A stretch of DNA of 64,000 nucleotides from Bacillus sp. N13C7 (GTDB taxonomy: Bacteria > Bacillota > Bacilli > Bacillales > Bacillaceae). Shown here piece by piece: positions 1 to 9,020 of the stretch. The notes beneath the pieces are model-generated. The model saw only the letters and a list, made by a program, of their open reading frames with translations. It did not search any database and was not told the origin of the DNA. The stretch lies in the NCBI RefSeq assembly GCF_026790065.1, contig NZ_JALAMO010000001.1, positions 330,696 through 394,695 on the forward strand. The letters run 5' to 3'. The translations under genes and the position numbers were made by a program. Every line of letters begins with the position of its first letter. Position 1 is the stretch's first letter.

Positions 1-927
1 TGACGGGTCTTCTGTTTCTTCAGCCTCAGATCCTGTTTGCTCTTCATCATGTTCAGCGCGGAGGACAGGCTCTTCCAATTTCTCTGACTGTTGTTCCCAT
101 TGTTCTTCTTGAGCCACAACCGTTTCATGCATTACTTTACTGCCTGAAAGGTCCTCTTGTGCCTCCGCCACCGTCTCAGATCCTGTTTGCTCTTCAGCAT
201 GTTCAGCAGGAAAGAAAGACTCTTCTTTTTCCGGCTGTTGAACGCCGAAAAAAGATGATGCTTTGTTTTCTTGCGGCTCAGCTGAGCGCTGTGCCAGTGC
301 TTCATCAGGCTCTGCAGTCTTTCTGTTTAAGACGCCAGAAGGCTGTTCTTTAAACGCGGTATCCGGAAAGATGGGCCCTTCCTTTTTGTACTGCGCCGGT
401 CTGTCTGGAGCAGGATAGCCTTGTTCGCGTTCGATTTCTTCTGACAGCAGTGTTACCTTCTCTTTTACAGATTTGTCCGGTGCCTTCAATGTCTCGTCAG
501 AAGGCTGTTTCGGCACATTCTTTTTGACGGATGGCTTTTGGTTGAATCCATATATAGGAGAAGGGATATTTGTCGGTTTAAACGGTTTCTTCGCCGGCTC
601 TGACGTTTGATATGTATGCTGCTCTTTTTCATTTTTGGGACGTTCTCTGTATGGTGCGGCACTTGGACGCGGTGCGGATTTCGGTTCGTCCGATGGTGCG
701 CGCCGTCTTCTCAGGTCATGGTTTTTGTATCCGTCAGGGACGACTGGAAAACGGAACTTGCCTTTTGGATATTCATAATATATTTTAGGATCTTCCAATC
801 TTTTTAGTTGTCCTTCAGGGTGATGCACTTCTTGCTGCTGCGGAATTTGAGCAGGTTTTTTCTCCTGTTCAGCATCCTCTTCGCTCTCGCCTAAAAACAA
901 ATCAAAAAATTTATGAAGCCAACTCAT
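1..927 (-). CDS. sftA: SftA, DNA translocase (N-terminal part, cut by window edge)
   Basis: An open frame runs from an ATG at 927 off the left edge of the window, 309 codons with no stop. SftA (YtpS) is a soluble FtsK/SpoIIIE-type translocase that clears chromosomal DNA from the division septum. Only the N-terminal region is present: a short start (MSWLHKFFDLFLGE) followed by a long, hydrophilic, Pro/Glu/Gln-rich linker. The motor and gamma domains would lie outside the window. No membrane segment is visible, which fits SftA rather than SpoIIIE. The linker contains an imperfect in-frame repeat (see the repeat entry). It lies downstream of ytpR and its terminator, in the same direction. Identification rests on the N-terminal sequence and the ytpR neighbour. 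Confidence 0.85.
   Translation of the reverse strand, partial: MSWLHKFFDLFLGESEEDAEQEKKPAQIPQQQEVHHPEGQLKRLEDPKIYYEYPKGKFRFPVVPDGYKNHDLRRRRAPSDEPKSAPRPSAAPYRERPKNEKEQHTYQTSEPAKKPFKPTNIPSPIYGFNQKPSVKKNVPKQPSDETLKAPDKSVKEKVTLLSEEIEREQGYPAPDRPAQYKKEGPIFPDTAFKEQPSGVLNRKTAEPDEALAQRSAEPQENKASSFFGVQQPEKEESFFPAEHAEEQTGSETVAEAQEDLSGSKVMHETVVAQEEQWEQQSEKLEEPVLRAEHDEEQTGSEAEETEDPS
25..206 (-). repeat. Direct repeat pair inside the sftA linker
   Basis: The 32 bases at 25-56 recur at 175-206 with a single mismatch. The two copies are exactly 150 bp apart, so the repeat is in frame (50 codons). Each copy encodes a stretch like EHxEEQTGSE in the disordered SftA linker. Confidence 0.8.
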
Positions 928-1020
928 AATTTATCTCTAACTCCCTTATAGTTTTCTGGGACGATTTTTAGTATACCACTGCTGGTCCGCCCAGAAAAGA
1001 TTAAGCTTTTCAGCAAAACA

Positions 1021-1048
1021 AAGCCGCTAAACAAGGGCTTAGCGGCTT
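1021..1048 (-). terminator. Terminator after ytpR
   Basis: A perfect 10-bp stem (aagccgctaa / ttagcggctt) with an 8-nt loop. On the minus strand it is followed by a T-rich run. It separates the ytpPQR operon from sftA. Confidence 0.8.
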
Positions 1049-1086
1049 TTCACATGATTCGTTTTTTTGGGCGGATTTATGGGAGT

Positions 1087-1692
1087 CTAAAATTCAAATG
1101 CGTCTCCCGCCACATAGTCTCCTTCTAACACAAGGATTCCTTTTTCAGCAGGGGCATCCGGCAAATCGAGTTCTTTCGCTGAGCAGATCATTCCGCTTGA
1201 CGGAACGCCGCGAAGCTCTGCATCCTTGATGACAAGTCCGCTCGGCATTACGGCACCGACTTTGGCAACGACAACTTTTTGGCCTTGGTCAACGTTAGGC
1301 GCGCCGCAGACAATCTGAAGCGTTTCTTCTCCTACATTGACTTTACATACGCTTAATTTATCCGCATTTGGATGTTTTTCTTTCGATTCGACATATCCGA
1401 CAACAAACTTCGGAGATAAATCAACGACTAATGTTTCTTCAACGCCGTTTCTGTTTAGGATCTCATTCACATCTTGCACGAATGTTTCTGAGAGCGCAAC
1501 AGGGCCGTTCTCATCAATTGTCAAGTAAGAAGACGCATTAAAAATGTTGAAGCCCGTTGTTTCCTTTGTTTCGTTATTGAAGATTTTGACGACGTCGCCG
1601 TGCTTTTCATAGCCTATTTGTTCGCGTGTCACATCTTGAAGAGAGATAAGGAGCGTGTCTCCCACACCTTCTTTATTATAAAAAGCGTTCAT
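1087..1692 (-). CDS. ytpR: YtpR, tRNA-binding (EMAP/OB-fold) domain protein
   Basis: This 201-residue protein has a C-terminal tRNA-binding OB-fold domain, roughly residues 90-200, of the kind found at the N-terminus of bacterial PheT and the C-terminus of MetG. The HPNADKL stretch and the run of Val/Gly beta strands are typical. The N-terminal ~85 residues form a separate small domain common to YtpR proteins. It is a free-standing version with no synthetase part. Its exact role is not established to my knowledge; RNA binding is inferred from the fold. It is the last gene of ytpP-ytpQ-ytpR, 15 nt after ytpQ, and is followed by a strong terminator. The start is ATG at 1692. Length equals that of the 168 protein as I recall it. 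Confidence 0.9.
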   Translation of the reverse strand: MNAFYNKEGVGDTLLISLQDVTREQIGYEKHGDVVKIFNNETKETTGFNIFNASSYLTIDENGPVALSETFVQDVNEILNRNGVEETLVVDLSPKFVVGYVESKEKHPNADKLSVCKVNVGEETLQIVCGAPNVDQGQKVVVAKVGAVMPSGLVIKDAELRGVPSSGMICSAKELDLPDAPAEKGILVLEGDYVAGDAFEF

Positions 1693-1707
1693 AAGTAAAA
1701 ATCCTTT

Positions 1708-2517
1708 CTAATCCTTTTTCGGACGGCTTTTCGCCAGGATAAACACCGGTTCCAGCTTTCCTTCATTGTACAAAAATGACAGTGCGGTAATCGGAACAGT
1801 GCCGCCTGCAAAGAAGCTCATCGACATTTGTCCTAGAATATCATACCCCGATTCATTCCGGATGTCAGCAAGAATCAAAACGTCCTGATGCGGAACAGAG
1901 ATTGCCAATTCACCTTCTGCCTGCTGCTTGTACTCATTTAAAATCGCTTCGTTGAGAATCCGGCTGGCGTCGTAACCGTCGTTTGCCCTGAAGAAATAAA
2001 AGAGATTGCCGGCAACCGTATCCTCTTTGACAACTGTCGGCAGGGAACGGAGATTAAATGCAGCCGTCTCTCTGATCCGCTCCTTTGTCCAGTTTTCTTT
2101 CTCAAGCATGCGCTGGTCAATTAAACGGTAGGTTTTCCCGAGATCAAGTGCGTAATAAATTCTTGTTTCTGCGGTATGATCGTCATAAATAAGCGGAATA
2201 TCTTCGCTGGACTTGTCCGGGAAGGAAGTCGAGCGGATGACCGGGTAAATGCGGCTTTCTTTTCCGGTCATTTCCTGAGCCTTTCCTTCCATTGCCGTCA
2301 TTGCTTCGGAGACATAGTACACAATTTCATCAATGGCTTCATCTTTTTTCAGTTCCCATTTTGCAATAATCGGCGGCAAGTCGAGCGTAATCCCTTTTTT
2401 GGTCGTTTGATCCTCAACACGGAGGGTGTCTTTTTCTCTGTCAAACAGAAAGGAGCGATTCTCGTGCTGGAGGCGCTGTTTCAGTATATCTGACAGCTTC
2501 CTTGAGGTCATTTTCAA
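1708..2517 (-). CDS. ytpQ: YtpQ, DUF1444 family protein
   Basis: A 269-residue soluble protein of the DUF1444 family, with no signal peptide and no membrane segment. No catalytic motif is obvious and the function is unknown. The start is a TTG at 2517, with a good ribosome-binding site (GGAGGACA) about 8 nt upstream; an ATG two codons later is too far from it. It sits between ytpP, a thioredoxin-like protein, and ytpR, a tRNA-binding protein, with gaps of 14 and 15 nt, so the three are almost certainly one transcript. Family assignment is from recall of the B. subtilis YtpQ sequence. Confidence 0.88.
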   Translation of the reverse strand: MKMTSRKLSDILKQRLQHENRSFLFDREKDTLRVEDQTTKKGITLDLPPIIAKWELKKDEAIDEIVYYVSEAMTAMEGKAQEMTGKESRIYPVIRSTSFPDKSSEDIPLIYDDHTAETRIYYALDLGKTYRLIDQRMLEKENWTKERIRETAAFNLRSLPTVVKEDTVAGNLFYFFRANDGYDASRILNEAILNEYKQQAEGELAISVPHQDVLILADIRNESGYDILGQMSMSFFAGGTVPITALSFLYNEGKLEPVFILAKSRPKKD

Positions 2518-2531
2518 ACCGATGTCCTCCT

Positions 2532-2855
2532 TTACGCTTTAGCGAGAGAGTCAGTTAAAAACTGTTCTATTTCTTCTTTTGTTTTCCGGTCTTTGCTCAC
2601 AAAACGATTGACTTCTTTTCCTTCATTAAACACCACAAAGCTTGGGATTCCGTAAATTTCCCACTCTGCACACGTATCAATGAATTTGTCGCGGTCTACG
2701 TAGTAGTATGTGAATTCAGGGAAGTTCGCTTCCAGTTCAGGCAGAAAAGGCTCTACAAAACGGCAATCCGGGCACCAGTCGGCTGAAAACATAAATACCG
2801 CCCAATCATCCTTTACCGCTTTTTCCAGCTCTTGAATTGATTCGATTTTTTTCAT
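2532..2855 (-). CDS. ytpP: YtpP, thioredoxin-like protein
   Basis: A 107-residue thioredoxin-fold protein. The active-site motif is WCPDC with cysteines at residues 28 and 31, and the cis-proline loop (YGIPSF) follows near residue 75. Thioredoxin-like proteins with this motif reduce disulfides in the cytoplasm; no signal peptide is present. The CPDC motif differs from the CGPC of classical TrxA, so redox potential and partners may differ. ATG at 2855 follows the RBS GGAGGGAT. It is the first gene of ytpP-ytpQ-ytpR. A candidate extended -10 promoter lies about 60 nt upstream. Confidence 0.9.
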   Translation of the reverse strand: MKKIESIQELEKAVKDDWAVFMFSADWCPDCRFVEPFLPELEANFPEFTYYYVDRDKFIDTCAEWEIYGIPSFVVFNEGKEVNRFVSKDRKTKEEIEQFLTDSLAKA

Positions 2856-2917
2856 TTCATATCCCTCCAGTTGTTTTATGTTCTTACATGTTGTTTTATC
2901 GATACTCGTCCATTTGG

Positions 2918-2926
2918 ATCATACCA
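2918..2926 (-). promoter_or_regulatory. Candidate extended -10 promoter for ytpPQR
   Basis: On the minus strand the sequence reads TGGTATGAT: a TGn extension followed by TATGAT (5 of 6 to the sigma-A -10). No good -35 is seen. It is 60-70 nt upstream of the ytpP start. Confidence 0.4.
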
Positions 2927-3027
2927 AACTGCTTGCGGCAAAACCACTTATATGCAACGAATGAATATGTAAGATTGGCTTTCCCATTATCATTATCATA
3001 TTTTATTTGCATTATCAAGCTCGTTTC

Positions 3028-3053
3028 GTTTAACATCGTGTACATGAGGGTAA
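3028..3053 (+). promoter_or_regulatory. Sigma-B-type promoter of ytoQ
   Basis: GTTTAA at 3028-3033, a 14-nt spacer, then GGGTAA at 3048-3053. This matches the general-stress sigma-B consensus (GTTTAA, 12-14 nt, GGGTAT) at 11 of 12 positions. The expected start of transcription is about 30 nt before the ytoQ ATG. Confidence 0.65.
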
Positions 3054-3089
3054 AATTGACAGATGGATATACATAAGGAGGGATTCAGC

Positions 3090-3536
3090 ATGGAGTTTAT
3101 CGTCTATTTAGCAGGAGAAATCCACAGCAATTGGCGCGAAGAAATCAAAGAGAAAACAAAATCACTGAAGCTGCCGATTACGTTTGTCGGCCCGATGGAG
3201 AATCATGACCGCTCAGACAATATCGGAGAAGAAATAATGGGCGTTCAGCCAAATGCCGTTTTGAAGGATGACAAGGCCTCTGACATCAACAACTTCAGAA
3301 CCGCCGTCCTGATGAATAAAGCAGACTTTGTGATCGCCCTGTTTGGCGAAAAATACAAACAGTGGAATACGGCAATGGATGCATCATATGCACTCGCAAA
3401 AGGAAAACCCCTGATTATCATTCGGCCGGAATCGCTCCACCATCCTTTAAAAGAGCTTTCCAACAAAGCAAATATAACAGTTGAAACCGTGAACCAAGCC
3501 ATCAAGGCCCTTTCCTATGTAATTGAAACAGAATAA
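3090..3536 (+). CDS. ytoQ: YtoQ family protein (deoxyribosyltransferase-like fold)
   Basis: A 148-residue soluble protein of the YtoQ family. The pattern resembles nucleoside 2-deoxyribosyltransferase-like proteins: an N-terminal strand followed by GEIHSNWR, and a later segment ALFGEKYKQWNTAMDASYA that leads into a helix. The actual reaction is unknown. I chose the ATG at 3090 because AAGGAGGGA lies just upstream with correct spacing. A longer frame from 3063 lacks an RBS and would begin at about the expected transcription start. It stands alone between the divergent ytpP and the convergent ytoP. The sigma-B-like promoter upstream suggests induction by general stress. Confidence 0.85.
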   Translation: MEFIVYLAGEIHSNWREEIKEKTKSLKLPITFVGPMENHDRSDNIGEEIMGVQPNAVLKDDKASDINNFRTAVLMNKADFVIALFGEKYKQWNTAMDASYALAKGKPLIIIRPESLHHPLKELSNKANITVETVNQAIKALSYVIETE

Positions 3537-3538
3537 GA

Positions 3539-3585
3539 AAAAAGCTTGTCGATCCGGGCTTACTGCCTCGTTCAACAAGCTTTTT
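3539..3585. terminator. Shared terminator between ytoQ and ytoP
   Basis: An 11-bp stem (aaaaagcttgt / acaagcttttt) with a 25-nt loop. It has A/T tracts on both sides, so it can serve both convergent genes. Confidence 0.7.
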
Positions 3586-3593
3586 ATGACACT

Positions 3594-4667
3594 TTACATA
3601 TTTTCTTTAATCGCAGCAACCGTCTGCTTATCGCAGGCTGTCACAAGTTTGATAAGCATTTCTTTCGCTGCAGCATAATCATCAATATGAATGATAGAAG
3701 CGTTCGTATGAATATAGCGGGAACAAATTCCGATAACTGCTGATGGAACGCCGCTGTTCGAAATATGAACTCTGCCGGCATCTGTTCCCCCGCCGGATAC
3801 AAAATATTGATATGGAATGCCGTGTGTTTCCGCCATATCAAGAACAAATTCTCTCATTCCGCGGTGCATGACTGTCGTTCTGTCAAGAATGCGGAGCAAA
3901 AAGCCTTTTCCTAGCTGGCCAAATTCGTTTTTGTCGCCGCTCATATCGTTTGCCGGGCTGGCGTCAAGGGCAAAAAACAAGTCCGGTTTAATCATATGGG
4001 AAGCCGTCTGCGCACCCCTCAGTCCTACTTCTTCCTGAACCGTTGCACCCGCATAGAGTGTGTTCGGCAGTTCTTTTCCGTGCAATTCCTTTAAAAGTTC
4101 AATGCTCAAGCCGCATCCGTACCGGTTATCCCACGCTTTTGATAAAATCTTCTTTTCGTTCGCCATCGTCGTAAACGGGCAGACAGGCACAATCTGCTGT
4201 CCCGGCTTTATGCCGATTTTAATGGCATCTTCTTTATCATCCGCTCCGATATCGATCATCATGTTTTTGATTTCCATTGGGCGGTTTCGCTGGGCATCTG
4301 TCAGCAGATGAGGCGGTATGCTCGAAATGACACCCGGAACCGGCCCATTGTCTGTTTGAACCTCAACTCGCTGTGCAAGCAGCACCTGGCTCCACCAGCC
4401 CCCAAGCGTCTGGAATCTGATCAGCCCGTTATCTGTAATGGAAGTCACCATGAAGCCGACTTCATCCATATGTCCTGCTACCATGATTCGCGGTGCGCCC
4501 TCTGCACCTTTTCTCACCCCGAAAACACTTCCCAGTCTGTCCTGAACGATGTCATCGGCATATTTGGCAAGCTCCTGCTTCATAAAAGCACGAACCTGAT
4601 GCTCATTGCCCGGCGCGCCGGGAAGCTGCGTCAGTGTTTGGAAAAGCGCTTTCGTTTCTTGATTCAT
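3594..4667 (-). CDS. ytoP: YtoP, M42 family metallo-aminopeptidase
   Basis: A 357-residue cytoplasmic protein of peptidase family M42 (glutamyl aminopeptidase/endoglucanase-like). Zinc-ligand motifs are visible: GHMDEVG with His66, the bridging Asp in AWDNRYGCG, the catalytic Glu pair in EEVGLRGA, and LDASP. M42 enzymes form large tetrahedral complexes that trim short peptides. The true peptide specificity is unknown. ATG at 4667 has GAGGGG upstream, and a good sigma-A promoter lies at 4698-4726. It is a single-gene unit, convergent with ytoQ. Confidence 0.9.
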   Translation of the reverse strand: MNQETKALFQTLTQLPGAPGNEHQVRAFMKQELAKYADDIVQDRLGSVFGVRKGAEGAPRIMVAGHMDEVGFMVTSITDNGLIRFQTLGGWWSQVLLAQRVEVQTDNGPVPGVISSIPPHLLTDAQRNRPMEIKNMMIDIGADDKEDAIKIGIKPGQQIVPVCPFTTMANEKKILSKAWDNRYGCGLSIELLKELHGKELPNTLYAGATVQEEVGLRGAQTASHMIKPDLFFALDASPANDMSGDKNEFGQLGKGFLLRILDRTTVMHRGMREFVLDMAETHGIPYQYFVSGGGTDAGRVHISNSGVPSAVIGICSRYIHTNASIIHIDDYAAAKEMLIKLVTACDKQTVAAIKENM

Positions 4668-4697
4668 GTTTTCCCCTCATTTCTATGTAGTCCTTTT

Positions 4698-4726
4698 ATT
4701 TTATTAGAAACCATCAAGTTTTCCAA
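4698..4726 (-). promoter_or_regulatory. Sigma-A promoter of ytoP
   Basis: On the minus strand: TTGGAA, a 17-nt spacer, then TAAAAT. The expected start is about 25 nt before the ytoP ATG. Confidence 0.6.
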
Positions 4727-4764
4727 GCACCCTGATCGAATCTGCTCGATCAGCCGCGTATTGC

Positions 4765-4793
4765 TTAACAGGATTTGGCGGTTTCTGTATAAT
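4765..4793 (+). promoter_or_regulatory. Sigma-A promoter of ytzB
   Basis: TTAACA at 4765-4770, a 17-nt spacer, and a perfect TATAAT at 4788-4793, about 30 nt before the ytzB start. Confidence 0.75.
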
Positions 4794-4825
4794 GAAAAGT
4801 ACGATCAACCAGGAGGTGCTTTATT

Positions 4826-5143
4826 TTGAAATTGCGTCATCTTCTTTTAGGAGCAGGACTTGGCATTTGTACGGCAGTCATTGTGAAACAATATGTAATG
4901 AAGCCTTATATTTCTTCAGAAAAAGCGCTTCACATCGTAAAATCCGCTTTTAAGCAGCGGGGCCCGATTGACGGATCATGGATTTACACACAGCCCGAGC
5001 CTTACAATGTGAACGGAGAAACATTACAGGTGTACAAAACCGGGATTACACGATCAGCTTTCGGAGAATTAGAGCAGTATGAAGTCATGGTGGATGCGAA
5101 AACAGGGGAAATTGTAGATGTCATTGACACAATCGCCTCTTAA
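4826..5143 (+). CDS. ytzB: YtzB, small PepSY-domain protein
   Basis: A 105-residue protein with a hydrophobic N-terminal segment (residues ~4-24, uncleaved anchor or signal) followed by a PepSY-like domain. The SSEKALHIVKSAFKQ helix and the YEVMVDAKTGEIVDVI strands are typical of PepSY. It is likely exported or membrane-anchored facing outward. PepSY domains can inhibit peptidases, but the role here is unknown. The start is TTG at 4826, with a perfect AGGAGGTG seven nt upstream. It has its own sigma-A promoter and terminator and stands alone between divergent ytoP and convergent malS. Confidence 0.85.
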   Translation: MKLRHLLLGAGLGICTAVIVKQYVMKPYISSEKALHIVKSAFKQRGPIDGSWIYTQPEPYNVNGETLQVYKTGITRSAFGELEQYEVMVDAKTGEIVDVIDTIAS

Positions 5144-5162
5144 CGGACAAGCGTAACATAAA

Positions 5163-5191
5163 AGCCGCTGCCCATGCAGCGGCTCTTTTTT
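5163..5191 (+). terminator. Terminator after ytzB
   Basis: A perfect 9-bp stem (agccgctgc / gcagcggct) with a CCAT loop and a T6 tract. It sits just before the malS stop codon and may work for malS too. Confidence 0.85.
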
Positions 5192-5192
5192 A

Positions 5193-6893
5193 TTATATCG
5201 CGCGAATCGGTTTATATACCGGATACCACATCGCGTCCTGCACAGCCTGTATGATGTCTTCAGGCTCTTCCGTCGCAACGCCTTCCTTCATTGCAGTTTT
5301 AGCGACTTCCACTGCAACGGTTGCCGATACAGTCCGTAAATCCTCTACTTTCGGAAGCATCGGCGCGCCAGGCACCCCGACATTGACCATACTTGCGATC
5401 GCCCGGGCACATGCTTCAAACATGCCATCCGTAATTAATTTTGATTTGGTTACAATCGTTCCAAGACCGAGTCCCGGGAAAACAAGCGCGTTGTTCGCTT
5501 GTCCGATATGGTACGTCACGCCGTTGTATTCTACCGGAGGGAACGGACTGCCTGTCGTAATCAGTGCGCGGCCTTCCGTCCATTCGATTAAATCCTGCGG
5601 TTTCGCTTCAGAAAGAGTTGTCGGATTCGACATTGGCAAAATCGCCGGACGTTTTACGTGTGACGCCATTTCTTTTACAATTTCTTCAGTAAAAGCGCCT
5701 GAAACCGTAGACGTACCGATCAGGATCGTCGGTTTAGCCTGCCGGACCACTTCTAGGAGGTCAATTCCTCCTCCTTCCCCGTTCCGCTGATAATTCTTCA
5801 CCTCATCAGCCGGCCGGGCATAAGGCTTTTGGAAATCAAGAAGCTGATCCATATCATCTGTTAACAGCCCGTTTCGGTCTATGCACCAAAAGCGCTGGTA
5901 GGATTCTTCCTCACTCAGCCCTTCGCGCACCAATGCTTCCCGCAGCTGTTCAGCAATACCGATCCCTGCTGTTCCCGCTCCAAATATGACAACTCTGTGA
6001 TCCCTCAGCGGCACTTTAGATGCTTTTGCACAGGATAAAACTGCCGCCAGTGAAACAGCGCCTGTACCTTGGATATCATCATTGAACGTACAGACTTTAT
6101 CTTTATAGCGTTTCAGAATGCTGCGCGCATTTTTCGCTCCGAAATCCTCCCAGTGCAGCAATGCATTCGGGAATGTTTCTCTTGCCAGCGCAACATAATC
6201 GTCAATAAATTGGTCATAGCGTTCCCCGCGCACTCTGGAATGCTGGTTGCCGACATAAAGCGGGTCGTTCAAGAGGCTCTCCTGATTTGTCCCCGCATCT
6301 AAAACGACAGCCAGCACTCTGCTCGGATCAATGCCGGCAGCAGCCGTATAAACCGCCAGCTTGCCGATGGAAATCGCGATACCGCCGACACCCCAGTCAC
6401 CGATTCCTAAAATTCCTTCCGCATCTGTTGCAACAATTAAATCGATCGTATCGCTTTGATCTTTATACTGTTTAAATGCTTCTCTCATACCGTCCGGGTC
6501 ATCGATTGACAGATAGAGCCCTCTTGGCTTTCTGTATTCATGGCTGTATCTTTGGATAGCCGTTCCGACTGTCGGTGTGTAGACAATCGGGAGCATTTCC
6601 CCTAAATGGTCATTTAACAGGCGGTAAAACAGCGTTTCATTCCGATCGTGCAGTGCTGTTAAATAGACATTTTTGCTCAAATCGTCAGGCTGTGCGGAAA
6701 ACTGTTCGTATGCTCTTTTCGCCTGCTCTTCAATCGTTAATACCTTTGGCGGCAGAAAGCCTTTTAAGCCAAGCTCTTTTCTTTCTTCCTCAGTAAATGC
6801 AACACCTTTGTTCAAAAAAGGAACAGAGAGTACTTCAAGGCCTCTTAATGTTGTTTGAATGTCTCCTTCGTTTGTTACTGTAAATTGTTTCAC
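5193..6893 (-). CDS. malS: MalS, NAD-dependent malic enzyme
   Basis: A 566-residue enzyme that oxidatively decarboxylates malate to pyruvate. The malic-enzyme signature ([22 protein letters not shown]) lies near residues 90-112, the metal-binding FNDDIQGTG near the middle, and an NAD-binding Rossmann motif GAGTAGIG follows. Length matches the large form of malic enzyme. The start is GTG at 6893, with GGAAGAGG upstream. It is a single gene. B. subtilis has several malic enzymes; I assign MalS rather than YtsJ, MaeA or MleA by length and neighbourhood. Confidence 0.93.
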   Translation of the reverse strand: MKQFTVTNEGDIQTTLRGLEVLSVPFLNKGVAFTEEERKELGLKGFLPPKVLTIEEQAKRAYEQFSAQPDDLSKNVYLTALHDRNETLFYRLLNDHLGEMLPIVYTPTVGTAIQRYSHEYRKPRGLYLSIDDPDGMREAFKQYKDQSDTIDLIVATDAEGILGIGDWGVGGIAISIGKLAVYTAAAGIDPSRVLAVVLDAGTNQESLLNDPLYVGNQHSRVRGERYDQFIDDYVALARETFPNALLHWEDFGAKNARSILKRYKDKVCTFNDDIQGTGAVSLAAVLSCAKASKVPLRDHRVVIFGAGTAGIGIAEQLREALVREGLSEEESYQRFWCIDRNGLLTDDMDQLLDFQKPYARPADEVKNYQRNGEGGGIDLLEVVRQAKPTILIGTSTVSGAFTEEIVKEMASHVKRPAILPMSNPTTLSEAKPQDLIEWTEGRALITTGSPFPPVEYNGVTYHIGQANNALVFPGLGLGTIVTKSKLITDGMFEACARAIASMVNVGVPGAPMLPKVEDLRTVSATVAVEVAKTAMKEGVATEEPEDIIQAVQDAMWYPVYKPIRAI

Positions 6894-6975
6894 CCTGCCT
6901 CTTCCTTTCTGAGCATAATTAGTACTAGGTTTGCATTATTAGCCGGAAATCATGCAGGGTAAACATAAAAATATG

Positions 6976-7824
6976 CTATAGCTTCTTCGCCCGCTTGAGT
7001 GAATTTTTGATGCTTCCGTCCTCATCCCATTTAAGCGCGCGATATTCGGCATCATGATAAAAAATAAACCATGCGTCTTTTTCCGCTGCGAATGCCTGCC
7101 ATTTCTGCTTCTGCGGGATAGAGGTCATCGGATAATCATCGTAAGCCAGCACCCATAGCGGATTGCGGTGAGCGTGTGTCGGCATCAGATCTGCCATATG
7201 TACGGCGGTTTCACCCGCATCCTCGCATATCAGAACACTGTGGCCGTCACTATGGCCTCCGGTGTGATGCAGCGTAATTCCCTCCGTGATCGTTAAGGTA
7301 TCTTCGAAGGTTTTGACTTGGCCTACAACAGCCTCCCAATTTTCTCTCCAGTACGTATTTTTCGATCTGATATTTGGATGGCGCATTTCTTTCCACTCAA
7401 CAGCCGATGCATAAATCACTGCATTCGGAAAAACTGACACGAGTTGCTCTCCTTCGTATTCCGTCAAACCGCAGGCATGGTCGAAATGGAGGTGTGTCAT
7501 AGCGACAACGTCAATATCATTCACCGTCAATTCGAGTGCCGCTAATGAGGTTTTCACATTCGACTCCTGTGTCACACCATAGTTTCGCTTTTGTTTATCA
7601 GTCAGCTTACCGGATCCAATCCCGGCGTCGACGATGATATTCAGCCCGTCCTTTTGAATGAGAATCGGGTCTGTCCTCAGTTCAATCTGGTTTTTTTCAT
7701 TAACTGGATATTTTTTAGACCAAAGCGGCTTTGGAACAACACCGAACATGGCGCCTCCGTCCATATGCGTCACGCCTCCGTCAAGCCAGGTTAACGTGAT
7801 GTTTCCAATTTTCATGGTTTCCAT
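6976..7824 (-). CDS. ytnP: YtnP, metallo-beta-lactamase fold lactonase-like hydrolase
   Basis: A 282-residue protein of the metallo-beta-lactamase superfamily. The zinc motif HLHFDH (His111, His113, Asp115, His116) is intact, and a second His cluster (HTGGHSDGH) follows. YtnP homologues have been described as quorum-quenching lactonases; the natural substrate here is uncertain. No signal peptide is visible. A longer frame reaches 7905, but it would start beyond the trmB terminator hairpin (7863-7892). The ATG at 7824 has a GGGGGG ribosome-binding site at good spacing, so I chose that start. Confidence 0.88.
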   Translation of the reverse strand: METMKIGNITLTWLDGGVTHMDGGAMFGVVPKPLWSKKYPVNEKNQIELRTDPILIQKDGLNIIVDAGIGSGKLTDKQKRNYGVTQESNVKTSLAALELTVNDIDVVAMTHLHFDHACGLTEYEGEQLVSVFPNAVIYASAVEWKEMRHPNIRSKNTYWRENWEAVVGQVKTFEDTLTITEGITLHHTGGHSDGHSVLICEDAGETAVHMADLMPTHAHRNPLWVLAYDDYPMTSIPQKQKWQAFAAEKDAWFIFYHDAEYRALKWDEDGSIKNSLKRAKKL

Positions 7825-7862
7825 TTTCATCCCCCCTGTCATCATGGTAGCAAACGGCCCAT

Positions 7863-7892
7863 AAAAAAAACAGACTCCTGTCAGAGTCTGTT
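7863..7892 (-). terminator. Terminator after trmB
   Basis: A perfect 9-bp stem (aacagactc / gagtctgtt) with a 6-nt loop and a run of eight T on the minus strand, directly after the trmB stop. Confidence 0.88.
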
Positions 7893-8534
7893 TTACGTTC
7901 TCCATTCAACTTCAGCCCGGTAAATCGGCTGGCCGAGTGCTGAGAATTTTTCTTCATATTCCGTCATAATGTTGCCTTCCAGATTGCTGTTATGCAAATC
8001 AAGGCTGACATATGTCAGCAGCAGGCCGTACTCGGAGAAGCTTTTTAAAGAGTACTCAAACAAGCCGCGATTGTCTGTTTTAAAATGAATTGCTCCGCCT
8101 TTCCCCATTACTTCTTCATATTTTTTGAGGAAGTGGGAATACGTCAGACGCCGTTTTTCGTGGCGTTTCTTCGGCCAAGGATCAGAAAAATTCAAGTAGA
8201 CCCGTTTGACTTCACCCGGCTCAAACACATCTGTCAGCATGTCCGCATCTATATTCAGAAGCTTTACATTCGGCGCTTCGCTATCTTTTACTTTTTGGAC
8301 GGCAGTCACGATGACACTTTTAAATAACTCAATCCCAATATAATTGATGTCTGGATTTTGTTTGGCCATTCCAGAAATAAATTGCCCTTTTCCTGTACCA
8401 ACCTCGATATGAATCGGATTATCGTTGCCAAACACTGTATTCCATTTTCCTTTATAATCAGCAGGATTGCTGATGGCAATATCTGCGTTTTCAGCCAAAA
8501 AGTCATCAGCCCAAGGCTTGTGGCGCATTCTCAT
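7893..8534 (-). CDS. trmB: TrmB, tRNA (guanine-N7)-methyltransferase
   Basis: A 213-residue methyltransferase that makes m7G46 in tRNA. The SAM-binding motif [10 protein letters not shown] lies near residues 43-52. The conserved [16 protein letters not shown] catalytic segment lies near residue 115, and TDNRGLFEY follows. The frame extends upstream to 8702, but ATG at 8534 preceded by AGAGGTG gives the length usual for Bacillus TrmB. It is followed by a strong terminator, so it is separate from ytnP. Confidence 0.92.
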   Translation of the reverse strand: MRMRHKPWADDFLAENADIAISNPADYKGKWNTVFGNDNPIHIEVGTGKGQFISGMAKQNPDINYIGIELFKSVIVTAVQKVKDSEAPNVKLLNIDADMLTDVFEPGEVKRVYLNFSDPWPKKRHEKRRLTYSHFLKKYEEVMGKGGAIHFKTDNRGLFEYSLKSFSEYGLLLTYVSLDLHNSNLEGNIMTEYEEKFSALGQPIYRAEVEWRT

Positions 8535-8694
8535 ATGATTGACACCTCTATCTATTATTTCGACTAACAACATACCATGAATTAAAAAGACCCGCAAGCT
8601 CGTTTTTCCAGTGTGCCTGCTGGGCTGAGTATATAAAAAAAAGAGGTTCCCGTCTGCCGGAACACTCCTTTCACATGCATAAAAACGCGCTGTT

Positions 8695-8723
8695 TTGAAC
8701 AATTTAACCCGTATGATGATACT
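8695..8723 (+). promoter_or_regulatory. Candidate sigma-A promoter of ytzH
   Basis: TTGAAC at 8695-8700, a 17-nt spacer, and GATACT at 8718-8723 (each 4 of 6). It lies 19 nt before the ytzH start. Confidence 0.4.
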
Positions 8724-8741
8724 GAAGGGATGTGTACCGCT

Positions 8742-9020
8742 ATGGGTTTACATTATGAGCATCAAGTTCATTTATTAAAGGATATATTGACTGACCATCA
8801 ATTGGACTGCTGCGGAACCGTCGCAGAGTACGAGCAGCTCGAGCGAGTGATTAAATCGCTGATGGCAAACACCGAGCTTGATTCAAACTTCAAACATGTG
8901 CTGGAAGATGTTTACCGCTACAGCCAATCAGGAATATCGTCCAAATCCATCGACTCACACATACAAGAACATCAGAACAGCCTGTCTCAATGGGTAGAGC
9001 AAATGGATTCGTATTCCTGA
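8742..9020 (+). CDS. ytzH: YtzH-like protein, unknown function
   Basis: A 92-residue, mostly helical, acidic soluble protein of the YtzH family, found in bacilli. There is a CC pair near residues 24-25 and a Ser/Gln-rich C-terminus. No known domain beyond the family name. I take the ATG at 8742, with GAAGGG about 12 nt upstream; the first ATG at 8730 would have its RBS directly abutting. It converges on ytmP with no intergenic gap: its TGA ends at 9020 and the ytmP stop begins at 9021. Confidence 0.8.
   Translation: MGLHYEHQVHLLKDILTDHQLDCCGTVAEYEQLERVIKSLMANTELDSNFKHVLEDVYRYSQSGISSKSIDSHIQEHQNSLSQWVEQMDSYS

Noticed and set aside
159-807. Two plus-strand open frames opposite sftA
   Set aside because: They are antisense to the open sftA frame, have no RBS, and encode low-complexity, Cys/Phe-rich sequences with no family look.
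6976-7905. Longer ytnP starting at 7905
   Set aside because: The added N-terminus would be translated through the trmB terminator hairpin and has no RBS. ATG at 7824 fits better.
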